Source: Diplonema papillatum
Taxonomy: Eukaryota > Euglenozoa > Diplonemea > Diplonemida > Diplonemidae
Assembly: GCA_030068145.1 (NCBI GenBank)
Contig: JAPJBO010000048.1
Coordinates: 456,381 to 520,380 of the forward strand
Reading direction: 5' to 3'
Length of the DNA stretch: 64,000 nt
This document shows positions 23,099-35,163 of this stretch, piece by piece; the stretch's first letter is position 1; every line of letters starts with the position of its first letter. The notes under the pieces are model-generated. The model worked only from the letters and a program-made list of their open reading frames with translations. It ran no database searches and was not told where the DNA came from. Made by a program: the position numbers and the translations under genes.

Positions 23099-23566
23099 CT
23101 ACAAAGCAGGTGCTTATCCAACAAAAAACCGATCGATGGCAGCGCATGAACCTCACTCCTGTTAGAGGAAGACACCAGGTGTTCAAGAAAGTGCGCACAA
23201 ACAAAGGAAGCGCCAGTTCGATCAGAAAGCAACGAATCTGTAGCGATCGTCTGCATCGTTGTCTTGCGAGTCCCGGCAGCGGCGCACTTCGATGCAGCTC
23301 AGAGTGAGTATTCAGAGAGTGCCAGGCCAAGGGCTGTAGCCTTTGAGCCCTGTAACTGTAGCAGTGCGAAACTCTTCGCGGGTCAACGCTTGCACGTCGA
23401 AGGCGACTTGCAGGATACCAAGCTGTTTTTCAAGGTTCGTTGTCTGCGTTGAGAACTGAGCAGGCATGAGCGGCTGGCTGTGCAGGCGGGATGGGGGCGG
23501 TCTATGTCAAAAGACGTGGCACCGCCACTCTCCATTGAGGCGTCGCCGAAACCCGTCCAGCCTCAG

Positions 23567-23700
23567 AAGCTGGAGCTAAAGAGGGTGTGCCCGAGTCACA
23601 CCCGGAAAGCCACCAAAACGCGTGCAAATCCACACCCGAAACGCGGGTGTGACGCCTGCTTTTTTAGCTCCAGCTTTAACTCCAGCCTCTGAGCCTGGAC
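23567..23700. repeat. short fold-back repeat
   Basis: The left arm tcagaagctggagctaaag is matched, inverted, by ctttaactccagcctctga at the right. A related fold-back lies at 47921-48024 (cagaagctggagtcaaag and tctagctccagctc). Confidence 0.75.
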
Positions 23701-23955
23701 CCCACCATGCAGCTACCGTGTAGAGCCTCCACAGCATACCCATCCCTGCTGTGTAGTGCTACTACTGTATGGTGTGGTACTGAGGCTGGACCCCACCGTG
23801 CAGCTACCGTGTAGAGCATCCACAGCATACCCATCCCTGCTGTGTAGTGCTACTACTGTATGGTGTGGTACACCACTACGCCGTGTGCAGACAGGAGGAT
23901 ACCACGTAGATAGCGGGGTCCAGCCTCTGAGGCTGGACCCCACCGTGTAGTGAAA
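23693..23955. repeat. ~89-bp tandem duplication
   Basis: The unit aggctggaccccaccgtgca to tactgtatggtgtggta occurs twice (23693-23781, 23782-23870) and its first bases recur at 23931, after an inverted ggggtccagcctctga. Confidence 0.85.
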
Positions 23956-24545
23956 TACCCCGCGTCCGAGACTCGACAAGCAACAATAAGCACCCCAGCC
24001 ATGTCCTGGGAGGATCGGGCGCTCGGCACCGTCGGGAGGGAAAGTCCCATAAGAGGGGGCTTCAAGAAGCGCTCGTAGCTCCTGGTCCAGCCTCCTGCAC
24101 AAGGAGAGTCTGCGGAACTAAGCGCGGCACCGTCTCCTTTCTCCCGGCGAATCTTCGCGCCACCCGGCAACTTGAGTGCGCGAATACCAATGCTGGCAAT
24201 TTGTTGAGCAACGGAGAGCACAATGGTAGATCGTCGGTGAAGCAGAAGGCGAGATGCTGCATATAACACGACCTGTGCACAAGAGCAAGGGTGCAAATAT
24301 GTCTGCATCCCTGTCACTACCCGACTCCCAGCCTTAATGGTCGACGCTGGTGGCGCCCCGCCGGGGGCGCACCCTCCTTCCGTTCATCCGGCATGCGTGC
24401 AGCCCTCTCGCAGCGTCGGCGCCGTCTGTTTATCTTGTTGGCGCTCACCCGTAACCCGTAAGGAAAAAGAGGAATCGAAAATCCCTTTCCCTTTTGCCGC
24501 GAAAGCGCATTTCAAGGCCTGCAGGCCAGACACTGGCCTTCGAGG
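23956..24545. other. intergenic
   Basis: No gene, RNA gene or repeat is recognised. Confidence 0.45.
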
Positions 24546-25045
24546 CTCCTGAAGACGAAACGTTGAAGTTCGAGGCCCCACAAAGCCAGGCAAGTTCAAA
24601 GCCCCACAAAGCCGAGTTCAAGGCCCCAAAGCCAGGCACTGCAAGTTCAAGGCCCCACAAAGCCAGGCATCGAAGGTCAAGTTCAAAGCCCTACAAAGCC
24701 AAGTCCAAGGCCCCACAAAGCCAAGTCCAAGGCCCCACAAAGCCAGGTATTGCAAATTCAAGGCCCCACAAAGCCAGGCAAGTTCAAAGCCCTACAAAGC
24801 CGAGTTCAAGGCCCCAAAGCCAGGCATTGCAAGTTCAAGGCCCCACAAAGCCAGGCATCGATGTTCAAGTTGCAAGTTCAAGGCCCCACAAAGCCAGGCA
24901 CTGGAAGTTCAAGGCCCCACAAAGCCAGGCATCGAAGTTCAAGTTCAAAGCCCCACAAAGCCAAGTCCAAGGCCCCACAAAGCCGGGCATCGAAGTTCAA
25001 GTTACAAGTTCAAGGCTCCACAAAGCCAGGCATTGCCCCGACAGG
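24546..25045. repeat. minisatellite, ~30-bp units
   Basis: Units built from aagttcaaggccccacaaag and ccaggcatcg recur about 15 times with shuffled spacing. The open frames give Lys-Pro-His-Lys and Ala-Pro-Gln-Ser type repeats, which follow from the unit and shift frame between units. I do not call a protein. Confidence 0.9.
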
Positions 25046-25281
25046 TCAGACACTAGAGGTCACTACAGGTCACACTAGAGTTCACAGACCAGACACTACA
25101 GTTCGAGGCGCCTATGCGGCATGCAGTTTTCCTCAGCTGAGGTGGCATACGTCTCAACCAATGTCCGATACAATTGTACTGAAACGCCGAGAGGTCGTAT
25201 CACCAGCTTGTCCACACTCGGGGGGGAAAGGGCGGCGTGTTCACGGGTGGGGGAAAGGCGGACCACACACACACGTACACA

Positions 25282-26049
25282 TTTCTGCAGGCGAGGGCGA
25301 GCATGGCCGACCTGACACCGCGGTTTGAGTTCAGTTTGGAACACGTACCGCGGAGTAGGAACGTCGATGCGGACGCGTTAAGTAACGCGGCCATGGACAG
25401 GGTGCAAGCAGAGACGGGCGCGCAAGTAGGATTGATACGGGCGCAGTATGAGGAGTTCAAGAGCAGTGCACTGGCGAAAGGCCAGTCTTTCCGAGCGGTC
25501 ACCAGCGCGGTAGCACGAATCTGTGGCGTAGCGTGGCACTGTGGGCACGTCTCCAATGTCACCAGCGTCACAGCGCTAGGCGGAGGGGTAATGCTAGGCC
25601 TCTCGTGCCGAGCCGAGCTAGCCCCGCAGACCGAAGCAGTGTTGCAGGAAATGAGTCAGCCGCGCCCTGGCACACACACAGCTGCGACGGCACCCGCGAG
25701 CCCATTCGTCAAGGCACATGAGGCATGGGCAGCGAGCAGGCACCCGGAACACTTTTACAGTACAACATGGAAGGAGGAGGCGGAGTGGAAGGGAAGAGAG
25801 CAGGAGAGGGGCGCAAGCAGCCAGCGATCCCGACCAACAGCAAGGAAAGCGAGGAATGCGACGGCACGATGCGCGAAACATGATGAACCCCGCTGCACCG
25901 CGTGTAAGAAGAGGCGATTGCCCCCAGATACGTGTTGCGACCAGCAGCACATGGGACATGGAGCAGGGAGCCTAAACCAAACGAGGCTGCAGTTTAGATC
26001 AGAGCGTGGCCAACACGAGCAGCCGGCAGGACCATCAGCTGTGACGTGA
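25282..26049 (+). pseudogene. 5'-truncated retroelement: RNase H end and Cys/His module, unit 1
   Basis: The frame opens directly out of an (AC)n tract and keeps only the end of an RNase H fold (FEFSLEHVPRSRNVDADALS, the HVPRxxNxxAD signature of RVT_3-type RNase H). About 200 residues of linker follow, then a Cys/His module (CAKHDEPRCTACKKRR, then CCDQQH) and a TGA stop. The 3' part has gggctatactccgc and ends in a CACACA tail at 26107-26127. Loss of the 5' part with a simple-repeat tail is typical of LINE insertions. The rest of the element is absent here, so its clade is unknown. Confidence 0.75.
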
Positions 26050-26157
26050 GGATGTTGACAACGTGGGCTATACTCCGCTTCAGGGGTTACCCGAAATTGA
26101 ATTCCATCACACATACACACACACACGGGACGACCAGAGAACAGCGGAGGACGGGTA

Positions 26158-26979
26158 GTGGTGCGAGGTGATTCCAATGTGGTCATAACGGCCATGAACG
26201 GAACGACCCAGTGCAGGTCGAACCTGCGCCCATACTACTTGCAGGCAAAAACGAATATGGCCGAATTGGGACCGCGGTACAGGTTTAACCTGGAGCACGT
26301 CGCCCGCGACAAGAACGTTGACGCTGACGCTCAGCAACGCGGCGATGAACGAGGTGCAAGCGCAGGCGGTCGGGCAAAGTAAAACTGTACGTAGTCAATA
26401 TGAACAGTACAAAGGAAGTGCCCTGGCGAAAGGGCGATCCCCACGGGCGCTGACGAACGCAATGGCGAGGCTAAGTGGCGTTAAATGGCTGCGGGCAGGT
26501 AGCGAACGTCACCAGCGCCACAGCGTTGGGTGGGGGGATTTTGCAGGGCATAGCTTGTCGGGCTGAGCTCGACCCCCGGACCGAGTCGGTGTGGCGAACC
26601 GTGAGCCGACGAGTCCAAAACGCAGCGACGGCCCCAAACCCATTCGTTAAACCACATGAGGAGTGGGCGGCAGGCATCCACCCGGAGCAGCACTATGAGC
26701 CACGTGGCAGATGGCAGAACATGGCGGAGAGGAGAGGAAGAGAGCAGGAGAGAAGGAGCCAGCGGCCAGCGGTCGAGGCCCCCAGGAAATCGAACGCTGA
26801 GGTGCGCGAAACACGATGCACCCCGCTGCGCATCATGTAAGAGAAAACGGCTGCTCCCGGAAGGATGCCATGACCAGCAACATGTAAACCATGAGGCAAA
26901 ACGCCCGTGCCAGACAAAGCTCCGCACAATGGGCAATCATCACGAGCGGGCGGCAGGAGGAGCCTCGGCAGTAACCTAG
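26158..26979 (+). pseudogene. 5'-truncated retroelement: RNase H and Cys/His module, unit 2
   Basis: This second, diverged unit retains more of the RNase H domain: VRGDSNVVITAMNG, LRPYYLQAKTNMAEL and FNLEHVARDKNVDAD. At least two frameshifts follow (near 26330 and 26490), and another lies near 26800. It ends with CAKHDAPRCASCKRKR, then CHDQQH and SAVT-stop, as in unit 1. The 3' flank gggctatattccgc and (AC)n tail at 27038-27055 match unit 1. The second Cys of the CC pair is replaced by His. Confidence 0.75.
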
Positions 26980-27056
26980 AAAGGGCGGGAAAATGGGCTA
27001 TATTCCGCACAGGGATTACCCACAACTGAGATCTAACACATACACACACACACACC

Positions 27057-27206
27057 ATGCAAGACCTCCAGCGGAGCAGATCGTGGGGGACCGGGCGCAG
27101 CAAAGGCAGCGTGCGGTCCGGGTCGCCGTTCGACACGAACTCAGCGGTCAGCCGGTACGAGGCGAACCAAAGCATGCGGGAGCGGGCGGCCAACATGTGG
27201 CTCGAG
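27057..27206 (+). pseudogene. exact 150-bp copy of the coiled-coil exon start
   Basis: From ATGCAAGACC to GGCTCGAG this stretch matches 27475-27624 base for base, as far as I can see. After 27206 the sequence changes to an unrelated AT-richer segment that stays open to 27441. Both copies are preceded by (AC)n. There is no donor site at the break, so it is not a usable alternative first exon. Confidence 0.85.
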
Positions 27207-27474
27207 ACCCAAAATCCGGAAAAATCCGAGGAATCAGAAACCGGAAATTTAGAAGTTTTGCTAAAAGAAGTTGCTCAGTGCATTCCTCGGAGGGAAAACC
27301 AAGTTGGTTCGGATCAGTATCCTACGGGAATTGTTTTGAGGAAAGAATCGTGGCTCGACGCCCTGCGAAAGACTTTCACTCTAAAACAAACTTTCTACGG
27401 CGACCACACTCAGGGGGGAAAGGGCGTGTTCACGGGTGGGTGAAAGGCGGACCACACACACATACACACACACC

Positions 27475-28437
27475 ATGCAAGACCTCCAGCGGAGCAGATC
27501 GTGGGGGACCGGGCGCAGCAAAGGCAGCGTGCGGTCCGGGTCGCCGTTCGACACGAACTCAGCGGTCAGCCGGTACGAGGCGAACCAAAGCATGCGGGAG
27601 CGGGCGGCCAACATGTGGCTCGAGCAGCTGCGGGAGAAGCACGAGCGGCGGCGCGACGCAGCCCGGCGCAGCCATGAGATCAAGGAGCTGCAGAAGAACC
27701 ACACCCAGTCACGCATCGAGTACCAGGAGGCGATGTTCGAGTACAACAGGAGCAAGCGCAACGAGCAGCTCGACAGCAAGTCGCAGGCCTACCAGGAGCG
27801 GCAGAACTACCTCCACGAGGCGCGCAACCACGCCGAATTAATGGCGCAGCACAAGCAGCAGGTCGTCGACGCCGAAGTGTCGATAAAGCTGGAGACCGCG
27901 GACCGGAACCACAAGGAGAAGCTGCAAGAGAAGATCTCGAAGACGCATTACCGCAACCAGGCGAGGGCGCAGCAGGCGCGGATGAACAGCCACATCATCC
28001 AGCAGCAGCACGTGCACAAGAGCCGCGCGAAGCTCGCGCAGGAGGAGCAGCGGCAGCAGCTGATCGAAGACCAGCGCCGCAGGGAAGACGAGGAGCGCGC
28101 CCTCGCGGCCGAAGAGAAGGAGATGCAGCGGCAGGAGGCGATCGTGCGGGCGGAGCAGATCGCTGCCATGAAGCGGATGGGCACCGAGGCCAAGCTGCAG
28201 CAGGACGGCCACCGCTCGGCGTCCGTGCTCAGGCGGAGGGAAGAATGGATCGCCCGGAAGCAGGAGCAAAATCGCATCAAGCAGGAGCAGGTCCGGCTGC
28301 AGGTCGCGCACGCCCACGAGATGCGGAAGGCGAAGGAGCGGCAGTACGAGACGCACTTCCAGGAGTCGATCGCCATCGGGACAGAAACCGCAGAGCACAA
28401 CAAGATGTTCAAGCTGAACAACAAGATCATGCATGAG
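27475..28437 (+). CDS. coiled-coil protein, first exon
   Basis: The exon has 321 codons, from the ATG at 27475 to phase 0 at GAG|GTCCGC. After a Ser/Arg/Gly-rich start (about 30 residues) the product is a nearly continuous charged coiled coil rich in Gln, Glu, Arg and Lys with Ala and Met at core positions, for example IIQQQHVHKSRAKLAQEEQ and LIEDQRRREDEERALAAEE. It resembles cytoskeletal or ciliary coiled-coil proteins, but I cannot name a family. A MITE-like repeat begins 38 bases after the donor. The later exons were not identified. The basic exon at 33703-33899 is one candidate for its end. Confidence 0.75.
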
Positions 28438-28474
28438 GTCCGCTTTTTGTTTTGTATAAGCACCTGCTTTGTAG

Positions 28475-28666
28475 GAAATACTTGAGGAGGCTGCCACCTG
28501 CAAAAGATCAAAGGAGGTAAATGTGCTGTAGCCCACACGAAGCACATGTACATCTGGGTTCAGTGGCGGGCGTAAGCGTTCAACAGAAAATACCCACTTT
28601 GTAGTTGTATTGTTTCTCCCCCTCTAGCCTCCTTCGAAGTACGAAGTAAGCCCCTCGAGTATTTCC
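28475..28666 (+). mobile_element. MITE-like repeat R2, copy 2
   Basis: This copy runs from gaaatacttgaggaggctgc to cctcgagtatttc and lies just inside the intron of the coiled-coil gene. The shared outer sequence ataagcacctgctttgta lies to its left. Confidence 0.9.
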
Positions 28667-31600
28667 CGTCTCCCGCCCCGTGGTAGCGTGCTTCGTTTCG
28701 CGGTTCAGCCAGGTTGATTCGCAGTTTGCAACCCATATTAACAAAGTCCGCGTTGCTCTTTCCACAGTTCACCTGGTATCTAAATCGGAACTACTGGAGT
28801 TGTGTAACGTTGAGATGTTACGGTTTTCTTTTGAGGGTTTCCTCATACCAAATGGGTAGTAGCACAAAAGTCGTCGAATGGACAACAACATGTTTTCCCC
28901 GAAGAGCAGACACCCTGTACGTAGGCTTGTCAAGCCGAGCAGAATCCCTCGGAAATCCGTGCGACTTCTGCAGGACTTCGATGTGGGTCACATTCCACAC
29001 TTCGCGGCGAGGCGATCGCTAAACCTGCACTGAGTGGCACAGGTCTATGGCTTTACTGGGGCTAAACGGCGGGGCCGGCGCCTGCCCGTCCGCGTGACGA
29101 TAGACTGAGCAAGTCGCTACCGACTACGCGTCGTGTCGTGTTTCGGACGCTTCTTGCCCCGGCACACGCTTCACGTCCGGTGATTAAGATTTGAACGCAT
29201 CTCCAACTCTTACCACTCATCTGTTTCAGGGGCTTTTACCCCTCTTTTCAAAGTTCTTTGCATCTTTCCATCACGTGGCTGTCGAGAAGCGGAGAGATAT
29301 ATCGTGTCGCAGGGCTTTGAATTGGGAAACAAAAGGAAGCATGGTTATAGCAGATCAATCTTTCGTGCGGAGACTGCTCCTTATTTCGCCACTTTGGAAA
29401 AGGCTTTCACACTTTGCACACCACACTTCGCACTTTCACACATTCGACTTCACATTTCGCACTTAGCGCTTCATATTTCACGCTTTTTCAATCTCATCCG
29501 TCTTCTTGTTGCGTAATGAGTACCGCACTATGCCAATCTCATACACACAAACCTCAAACTATACAGCTCATGCAAGGTATGATCCACGACGCCAATGCTC
29601 GCAGCAGAAGCTCAGCGCGACGTTCCTAAGCGCATGCGGGCCCGACGCATAAAGGCACGCCTCGAAACGGAATTGCACACGCCGACAGTCTGCTGGCCAA
29701 CGGCTTGCTTCGCCGCCGGCGGAGATCGGAACCGGTCCCCAAAGAAGCCGCAATTCGTGGGTTGCACCCAATTCTTTCAACACCGCGGTCGCAGTTCTTC
29801 TGCAACCGCCACGTGAACGAACCGACCGTCGTCCTCCCTCTTTCTCGCCCTTTTTCTTGCCAGCCGGAACATCGCCAATCGGACCGGTGCCCCTCAGTCG
29901 AAGAAAACAGAAAATAGAAGTGATAGCATGCCAAAAGGGCAGGGGGAGGATCGCCTCAGAACACTGGGTGACCCCCTGTTTTGCCGGAAAAAGGCCCCCC
30001 CCCCCCCAGAAACCCAAAACTTGAAACCTACCACTCGGGTGGTCCTAAAATGCTCCGGAAATGCAGAAGAGGTTGTCGGATGCTCGTTCAGGCTGAAATA
30101 ATGGCTACACAGAATGCGAAAGCAAGGCGAAATCACCTCAGGCATACGCATACCCCACATGCACAGCGTCGTTCCCTGCCGAATGGGGGCCCCAATCCAT
30201 CTGTGAAAGCATCGTCTTTTCTGAGCGTACATCCCCGTTTCTTTGGGTTTCGAACTCACACGACCCGGCGGAGCAGCAACGAGTCAGGCTGCGGCCTGCT
30301 TTTTCGTGCGCTGTGAAAGCTGGCGGGCACCAGCGGTGCGGGGGCTCCGCGTATGCGACAGGTCTATTGGGGCCCCTCTTCGTTGGCCGTTGACTTGGCG
30401 CACCTTCTCGTGGGTGGGAGCAGGCAGTGGTTGCCCTCATCAGGCTCTGCGGAGGACCCAGTGCAAGCGAAAATGACACCCGACGCACTTAGGAATGCAT
30501 GCGCGGCATCGTGCTCTGCCAGAATCCTTCTGCCCAAACCCCATCCCATCACGCCCACCATGCACGACTAAACATTAATCCAAGGGTTTCCCCCTCCCTG
30601 TTGGCATTTTTTCTCGAATGGAAACACCCCCCTTCCCCCCCGCCCCGCCTCACAAGTCAAACGGAGACTCCAAAAAAACCGACCGCTTACTACAAGAAAC
30701 AGTCTCGAAACGAGTTCCGCAAATCCCGTTTCCATCCTTATTCCTCGGCAATGCGGTCGTGCTCGGGCAGACAGCTGTAGTGCCGCGGCACTACCCAATT
30801 AAGTTTGCTGCCAGCGGAGGGGGCTCGTCCCGATGACTGGCATATTATTCATAAACCCCCCCCTCGTATATGGTGGTATGGTGGTATAATACCGTTGTAC
30901 GTAGATACCACATACCGTAGGTGTATTCTAGCTACCCTCTCAGGGTGTCCTCAGCAGGTCGAGATCCCGAGGATCTCGAGGTCGTGAGTGAGTACTCACC
31001 CACCTCGTGGTCCTGCTCGAGCAAAGCGCATGGCACGATGAGCACCTTCCCGAACCAACACCAAAAGAGTTTGGGATGAGGCGGGGTTTCATGTAGACAG
31101 TCACTTCGGCGTTGCTGTGTAGACCAAACCCAGCAGGATCAAAGAACGTCAGTCTCCCCTTCCTCGGAATTCTGCTTACTGCCTTTTGTGTTCGCTGACG
31201 TAAAGTCTGCGGGATACTTCTTGGTGAAATGACTGCAAGAAAAAACGAAGAGGAATCAAACCATCCAGAGTAAACCTATCACTTACATTGCATAAGGGCA
31301 AGATGAAAATACCCGTCCAGGGGACTTACGGAAATAAGCTTGTCTGGACAAGGTCACAGGGGGAAGGGAGGGTGGGTTTTCTTCCCGTCCAACGACACCC
31401 CCCCCCGACCACCTGGTTCTTGGGTGGCTTGACGACTGCGCAGCAGCATTCCCGCAGTGAGACTGTAATTCTTCCCACCATACCACGTGGCATGTATACC
31501 TGTGCACTCCACCCGCCCCTCGTTAACGCCCGCACGAAATCCGGTAAATTTTTTGTTTTCTCAAGCTTTTACTGGAGGCAAAGCTCAGCGACTACATTGC

Positions 31601-32135
31601 CCCCCGCCCCCCTCTTTTTCCTCTAGCATCGGCTGACGCCAATCTGCGCAGTTAACCACGGTTACGCCCTAAAGCGTGAAGACTTCTGCAGAAAAGCAGT
31701 GCAAAGTATTGCCCCTTTTTTGGCAAACCCCACGGTAAACACGTTTTCACAACAAAACTACGCATTTCTTTTGATTTTTGATAGCACTTTCTGCTTGCTT
31801 CGCTTCGCAAGTTTCGAATCGGAAGGATGTTTTGTATCTAACTCGTCCTGAAGTTCGAGCGTGTGGACGAAAGCTTTGTGACTTTGGGGTTGAAATCCAT
31901 CTTGCTGGTCTGCTCGCGCCTTCGGAAGAAAGCTGACGCTGCATACTGCTCGGCACAAGACCGCGAGGACGAACGAAGAACTCAAGTCGAAACCATCCAA
32001 GAAATTCCTTACCTACGTCGCGTCGGGGCAATACGAAACCGCCCGCCCAGGGCAGGGGGAGGAGACTTTCGGGAATGAGCTTGCGTCTGGACAAAGGGCC
32101 TTTCCGCCCTTTTCTTTCTTTTTAGCGTTATTTTT
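28667..32135. other. long stretch without a recognised gene
   Basis: It is probably intron or intergenic DNA. A segment at about 29187-29255 (agatttgaacgc, cccctcttttca) recurs near 35029-35110. Near 30840-30930 there is a tatggtggta repeat. No exon with both splice sites is convincing. Confidence 0.45.
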
Positions 32136-32208
32136 AGTGCTAACAATTCTGCGGGTTGCCCTTCAATGCATTGTGCAGGCTAAAAAGACGTGGCCAGCGT
32201 GTTTTGAC
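32136..32208 (+). repeat. dispersed repeat R3, copy 2
   Basis: This is a shorter copy of the repeat at 16209-16310, with the core ttgtgcaggctaaaaagacg. Downstream, 32311-32390 matches 52006-52085 (atagctcaaagcatctgcag). Confidence 0.8.
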
Positions 32209-32530
32209 CTGCAACCACCGGACAGGATTTTGAGTCAGGGTAGTAGTCAACGATATGAATCCAACAAAATTGGACACATCTTTCTACCATGGTTAAGCAG
32301 ACGTACGAAAACCTAGACACAAATATAGCTCAAAGCATCTGCAGAATAGCACGAATAGCCTAGCCAAATCCCCCGTTTTCACATTTCTCCTACTTGCGGT
32401 TTCCTGTCCCTGGCAGCTGGGATGCAGTATTCCCGCACCAAGTGTGACGGGCCCTTCTTCGGGGCTCGCGCACACAAAAATTGACTTACGTAGTTCACCA
32501 TCTTTCGGGTCCCAACACCAACTAACCAAT

Positions 32531-32620
32531 CAGGATCGGGCTGTGCTGCGTCCTCAAGGATTGGCGCATCTCCCTTTCAGTGCGGCTTGTGGGTTTGACA
32601 CCCTAAGCCTCGCACACGTG
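32531..32620. repeat. dispersed repeat R4, inverted copy
   Basis: This segment is the reverse complement of 17028-17114, sharing ctttcagtgcggcttgtggg. Confidence 0.85.
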
Positions 32621-32696
32621 TTAGACTCCTTGATCCGTGTTTCAAGACCTGGATAGGACGAAGCCGGGGGAAACCCTGGTGGAGGTATACATGCAG

Positions 32697-32930
32697 TGTT
32701 CCCGCCCCGGGCAGGGGGGACAGCGAGAAACTCGGGCTAATCCTAGTCTATACCCAGTGTGACGGGGCTTTTTCTCGGGGGGCTCGCGCACTCAAAAAAA
32801 TGACTTACGTGCAGTATTCCCGCCCCGGGCAGGGGGGACAGCGAGAGGCACGGGCTAATCGTCGTCTGTACCCAGTGTGACGGGCCTTTTTCCGGAGGCC
32901 TCTTACGCGCTGAAATTTGATTTGCTAAGC
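32697..32930. repeat. ~120-bp tandem duplication
   Basis: Two units share cccgccccgggcagggggga, acccagtgtgacggg and a ctcgcgcac or cttacgcgc end. A more diverged third unit is near 32420-32490. Confidence 0.85.
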
Positions 32931-33702
32931 AGTGTTCCCGCAGGAAACTGATAAACCACTTCGCCCGCAAGTATATTCCTGGGATTATGCGAGCTGCGAA
33001 CTGTCACCCCACATCGCCGTCCTTTCCTGACTGACAGTCCGTAAATCACAGGACCGAAACATGGGAGCAGATGAAACGGGACATTGTTGCGGATTCCAGC
33101 ACGTTCTTGCACCTTTGCAAGCTTGCCAATACAATTCCCTACTACTTCGCTGTCCTCAGTTTTGCGAGACCGCTGCCGCTCTCTTATCCTCTGTCCGACA
33201 ATAGCATGCGATTCTTTGGTGTTATCCGACAGACCCACACTCCCAGGCCCTACAGAAGCCCTACGTTTCCATTTTGGTGTCGCAAACCTTTTGCTACCCA
33301 CCCGCTTGGTAGGAGGACTACTCACTCCATATGTCCGCGATTTGGATACCACCAACCTTTCTTGTGCCTCCTCCCATCCATTCCCCATCCTGTTTAGTTA
33401 GTTTGCTGCTTTCTTGTCTCCCATCTTCCAGCGTTTTTGTTATATCTTCGTGTTCTGTTTTGTTCTCGCATCTATGTAGACCATATCCCCTTCGTGTGAG
33501 TAAAAAGGAAAAGGAATGCGAGAACGTGTCGACAAATGTCAATGGATTTAATAAGAAAAATAGATTCCCGAAACCCTTTGCTTCATCGGTCTTCTGCTGC
33601 CACGCAGTGCTCCTGCTGCACCTGGGGACGGCCGTCGTACTGCCAAGAGTAATGCTGTCGCTAAGTGTGGAAAGGGATCCAACTTGCCGGAGGTACGTAC
33701 AG
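32931..33702. other. no recognised gene
   Basis: Open frames here are rich in Ser and Pro and resemble no family. A good donor-like GAG|GTACGT lies at 33690-33698. Confidence 0.4.
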
Positions 33703-33899
33703 ACCCGTCAGGCTATCGTTACAGCCTCGTGGGGCTAGGCAGCCTCTCGTATTACCACGAAGAAGCAGAAATCGACGCGCAACCGATGAACCTGGACGAG
33801 CAATCGAAGAAGAAGCGAAGCACCCAGAGCGCGCCTGAGCGCGACGATCAAGACGAGCTTAAGAGGCGAAAACAAGACACATCACGTGCGAAGAGATAA
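33703..33899 (+). CDS. possible terminal exon, basic C-terminus
   Basis: Following TACGTACAG, the frame reads PSGYRYSLVGLGSLSYYHEE and then a Lys/Arg-rich tail with KKKR and KRRK clusters to a TAA stop. The composition is protein-like and the basic clusters could be nuclear localisation signals. The acceptor (33702 or 33710) is a guess and no upstream exon is identified, so the parent gene is unknown. It may be the end of the coiled-coil gene that starts at 27475. Confidence 0.35.
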
Positions 33900-34140
33900 C
33901 CGCGCCGCCGGCGATGCAAATTATCGCCACAGATTCTTTGCAATCTAACCCAAACGTATTACCACGAGTGCGGTGATTACGGGGTTGCAAGTCCTTTTGG
34001 TCGCTGCCGTGTTGAACTCTGAGCGACAAGGCGTGCGGCGTATCACCCTACCAGGAGGAAAGTGGTCATCGAGTACGGAGCCGGAGTCTGTGAACAGTTG
34101 GTATCTATATACCAAGCCACCGTTACGGTCCTAAGGCTAC

Positions 34141-34782
34141 ATGTCGTCCGGCCAAGAGTTCGGAGCTTGGTCATTAAGGCGCATCCGCTGCGCCTTGGCG
34201 ACGAGCCGTGAGGTGGTTCCAGAGCTTTTTTCTGCTCCGGCCACATCACCGCACCGCGACCGCACGGACTGCGCGTCTGCACACCCCACCCAGTTCCGCA
34301 AAAAGAAAAGCGACGTGGCAGAGTCTAGTGACAGTATCACAACGTGTTCTCCCAAACCTGCCTCAGGGGGGGCTGGGCTGGTCTGGCACGCGCCATCTTC
34401 GGGGGAAGAGAAGAAGGAAAACCGAGAGAGAGAGAGAGGGGGAGAGTTAGAGAGAGACCGCGAGAGAGCCGTAGCAGGAGAGCACTGCTTCTTCCCGCTA
34501 GGCAGGCGGCGCGTTCGTCCAATGGACGCTCGGGTCCGTGAGCTGCACCAGACGCAGCATGTGCTTAACCGTCGTCTGGCCGAGTTGAAGGGGCGTGAGC
34601 TGGGGTTCTCGAGAGAGCAGGCGGAGCATGCCTCCGCCGAAGCCGCGGCGCGGGAGGTCGCCCTCAAGTCGGAGATCAACACGCTGCTAGCCCGCTTTTC
34701 GCAGGCCGAGCAGCAGCTCGGGCTCCTGCACTCCACGCAAGACGACGTTCGCGCCGCGCACGGAGAGCTCCGGATTACGCAG
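34141..34782 (+). CDS. coiled-coil protein 2, exon 1
   Basis: The exon is open from an ATG at 34141 to phase 0 at CAG|GTCTGG. A second in-frame ATG at 34522 begins the conserved-looking part (MDARVRELHQTQHVLNRRLA), which is a clean heptad coiled coil. The stretch between them is low complexity and includes a GAGAGA-coded Arg/Glu run, so 34522 is the more likely start (87 codons) and the upstream part is perhaps leader. The exon joins in phase to 36402, giving 750 residues from 34522 or 877 from 34141. Confidence 0.65.
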
Positions 34783-35163
34783 GTCTGGCCTTCTCTCAAA
34801 GAAGTTGTCGACAACGAAAGAAAGAAAAGAACAGAAAATAAGACTCTGCATTTCGCAAAAAAAAACTTGATGCTAGCATCAAACACATGAGAGGCAAGTA
34901 GCGCCTGCACACGAAACTAAGATTTCCCCCCCGCACTGCGCCTACAGCAAGACGTGCTGAAAGAGGCAGTGCGTTCTGACGCTTCCAGACGTCTTGAACA
35001 TCAAACTCCAGTCACAGAGCAACCATCGAGATTTGAACGTGTCTTCAACTCTTTTCTTTGGCGCACACATCGGCTTGAGGGGCTTTTAGCCCTCTTTTCC
35101 AGCGCTCATCGGGTTGAGGGACTTTTTTGACCCTCTTCTCTTGTATACGCACCTGCTTTGTAG

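Noticed and set aside
24494-25328. Lys/Pro/His-rich repeat protein
   Set aside because: Frames change between units and none starts or ends sensibly. It is a minisatellite.
34337-34541. Arg/Glu-rich frames around the GAGAGA tract
   Set aside because: They are low-complexity frames from a microsatellite in or upstream of exon 1 of coiled-coil gene 2.
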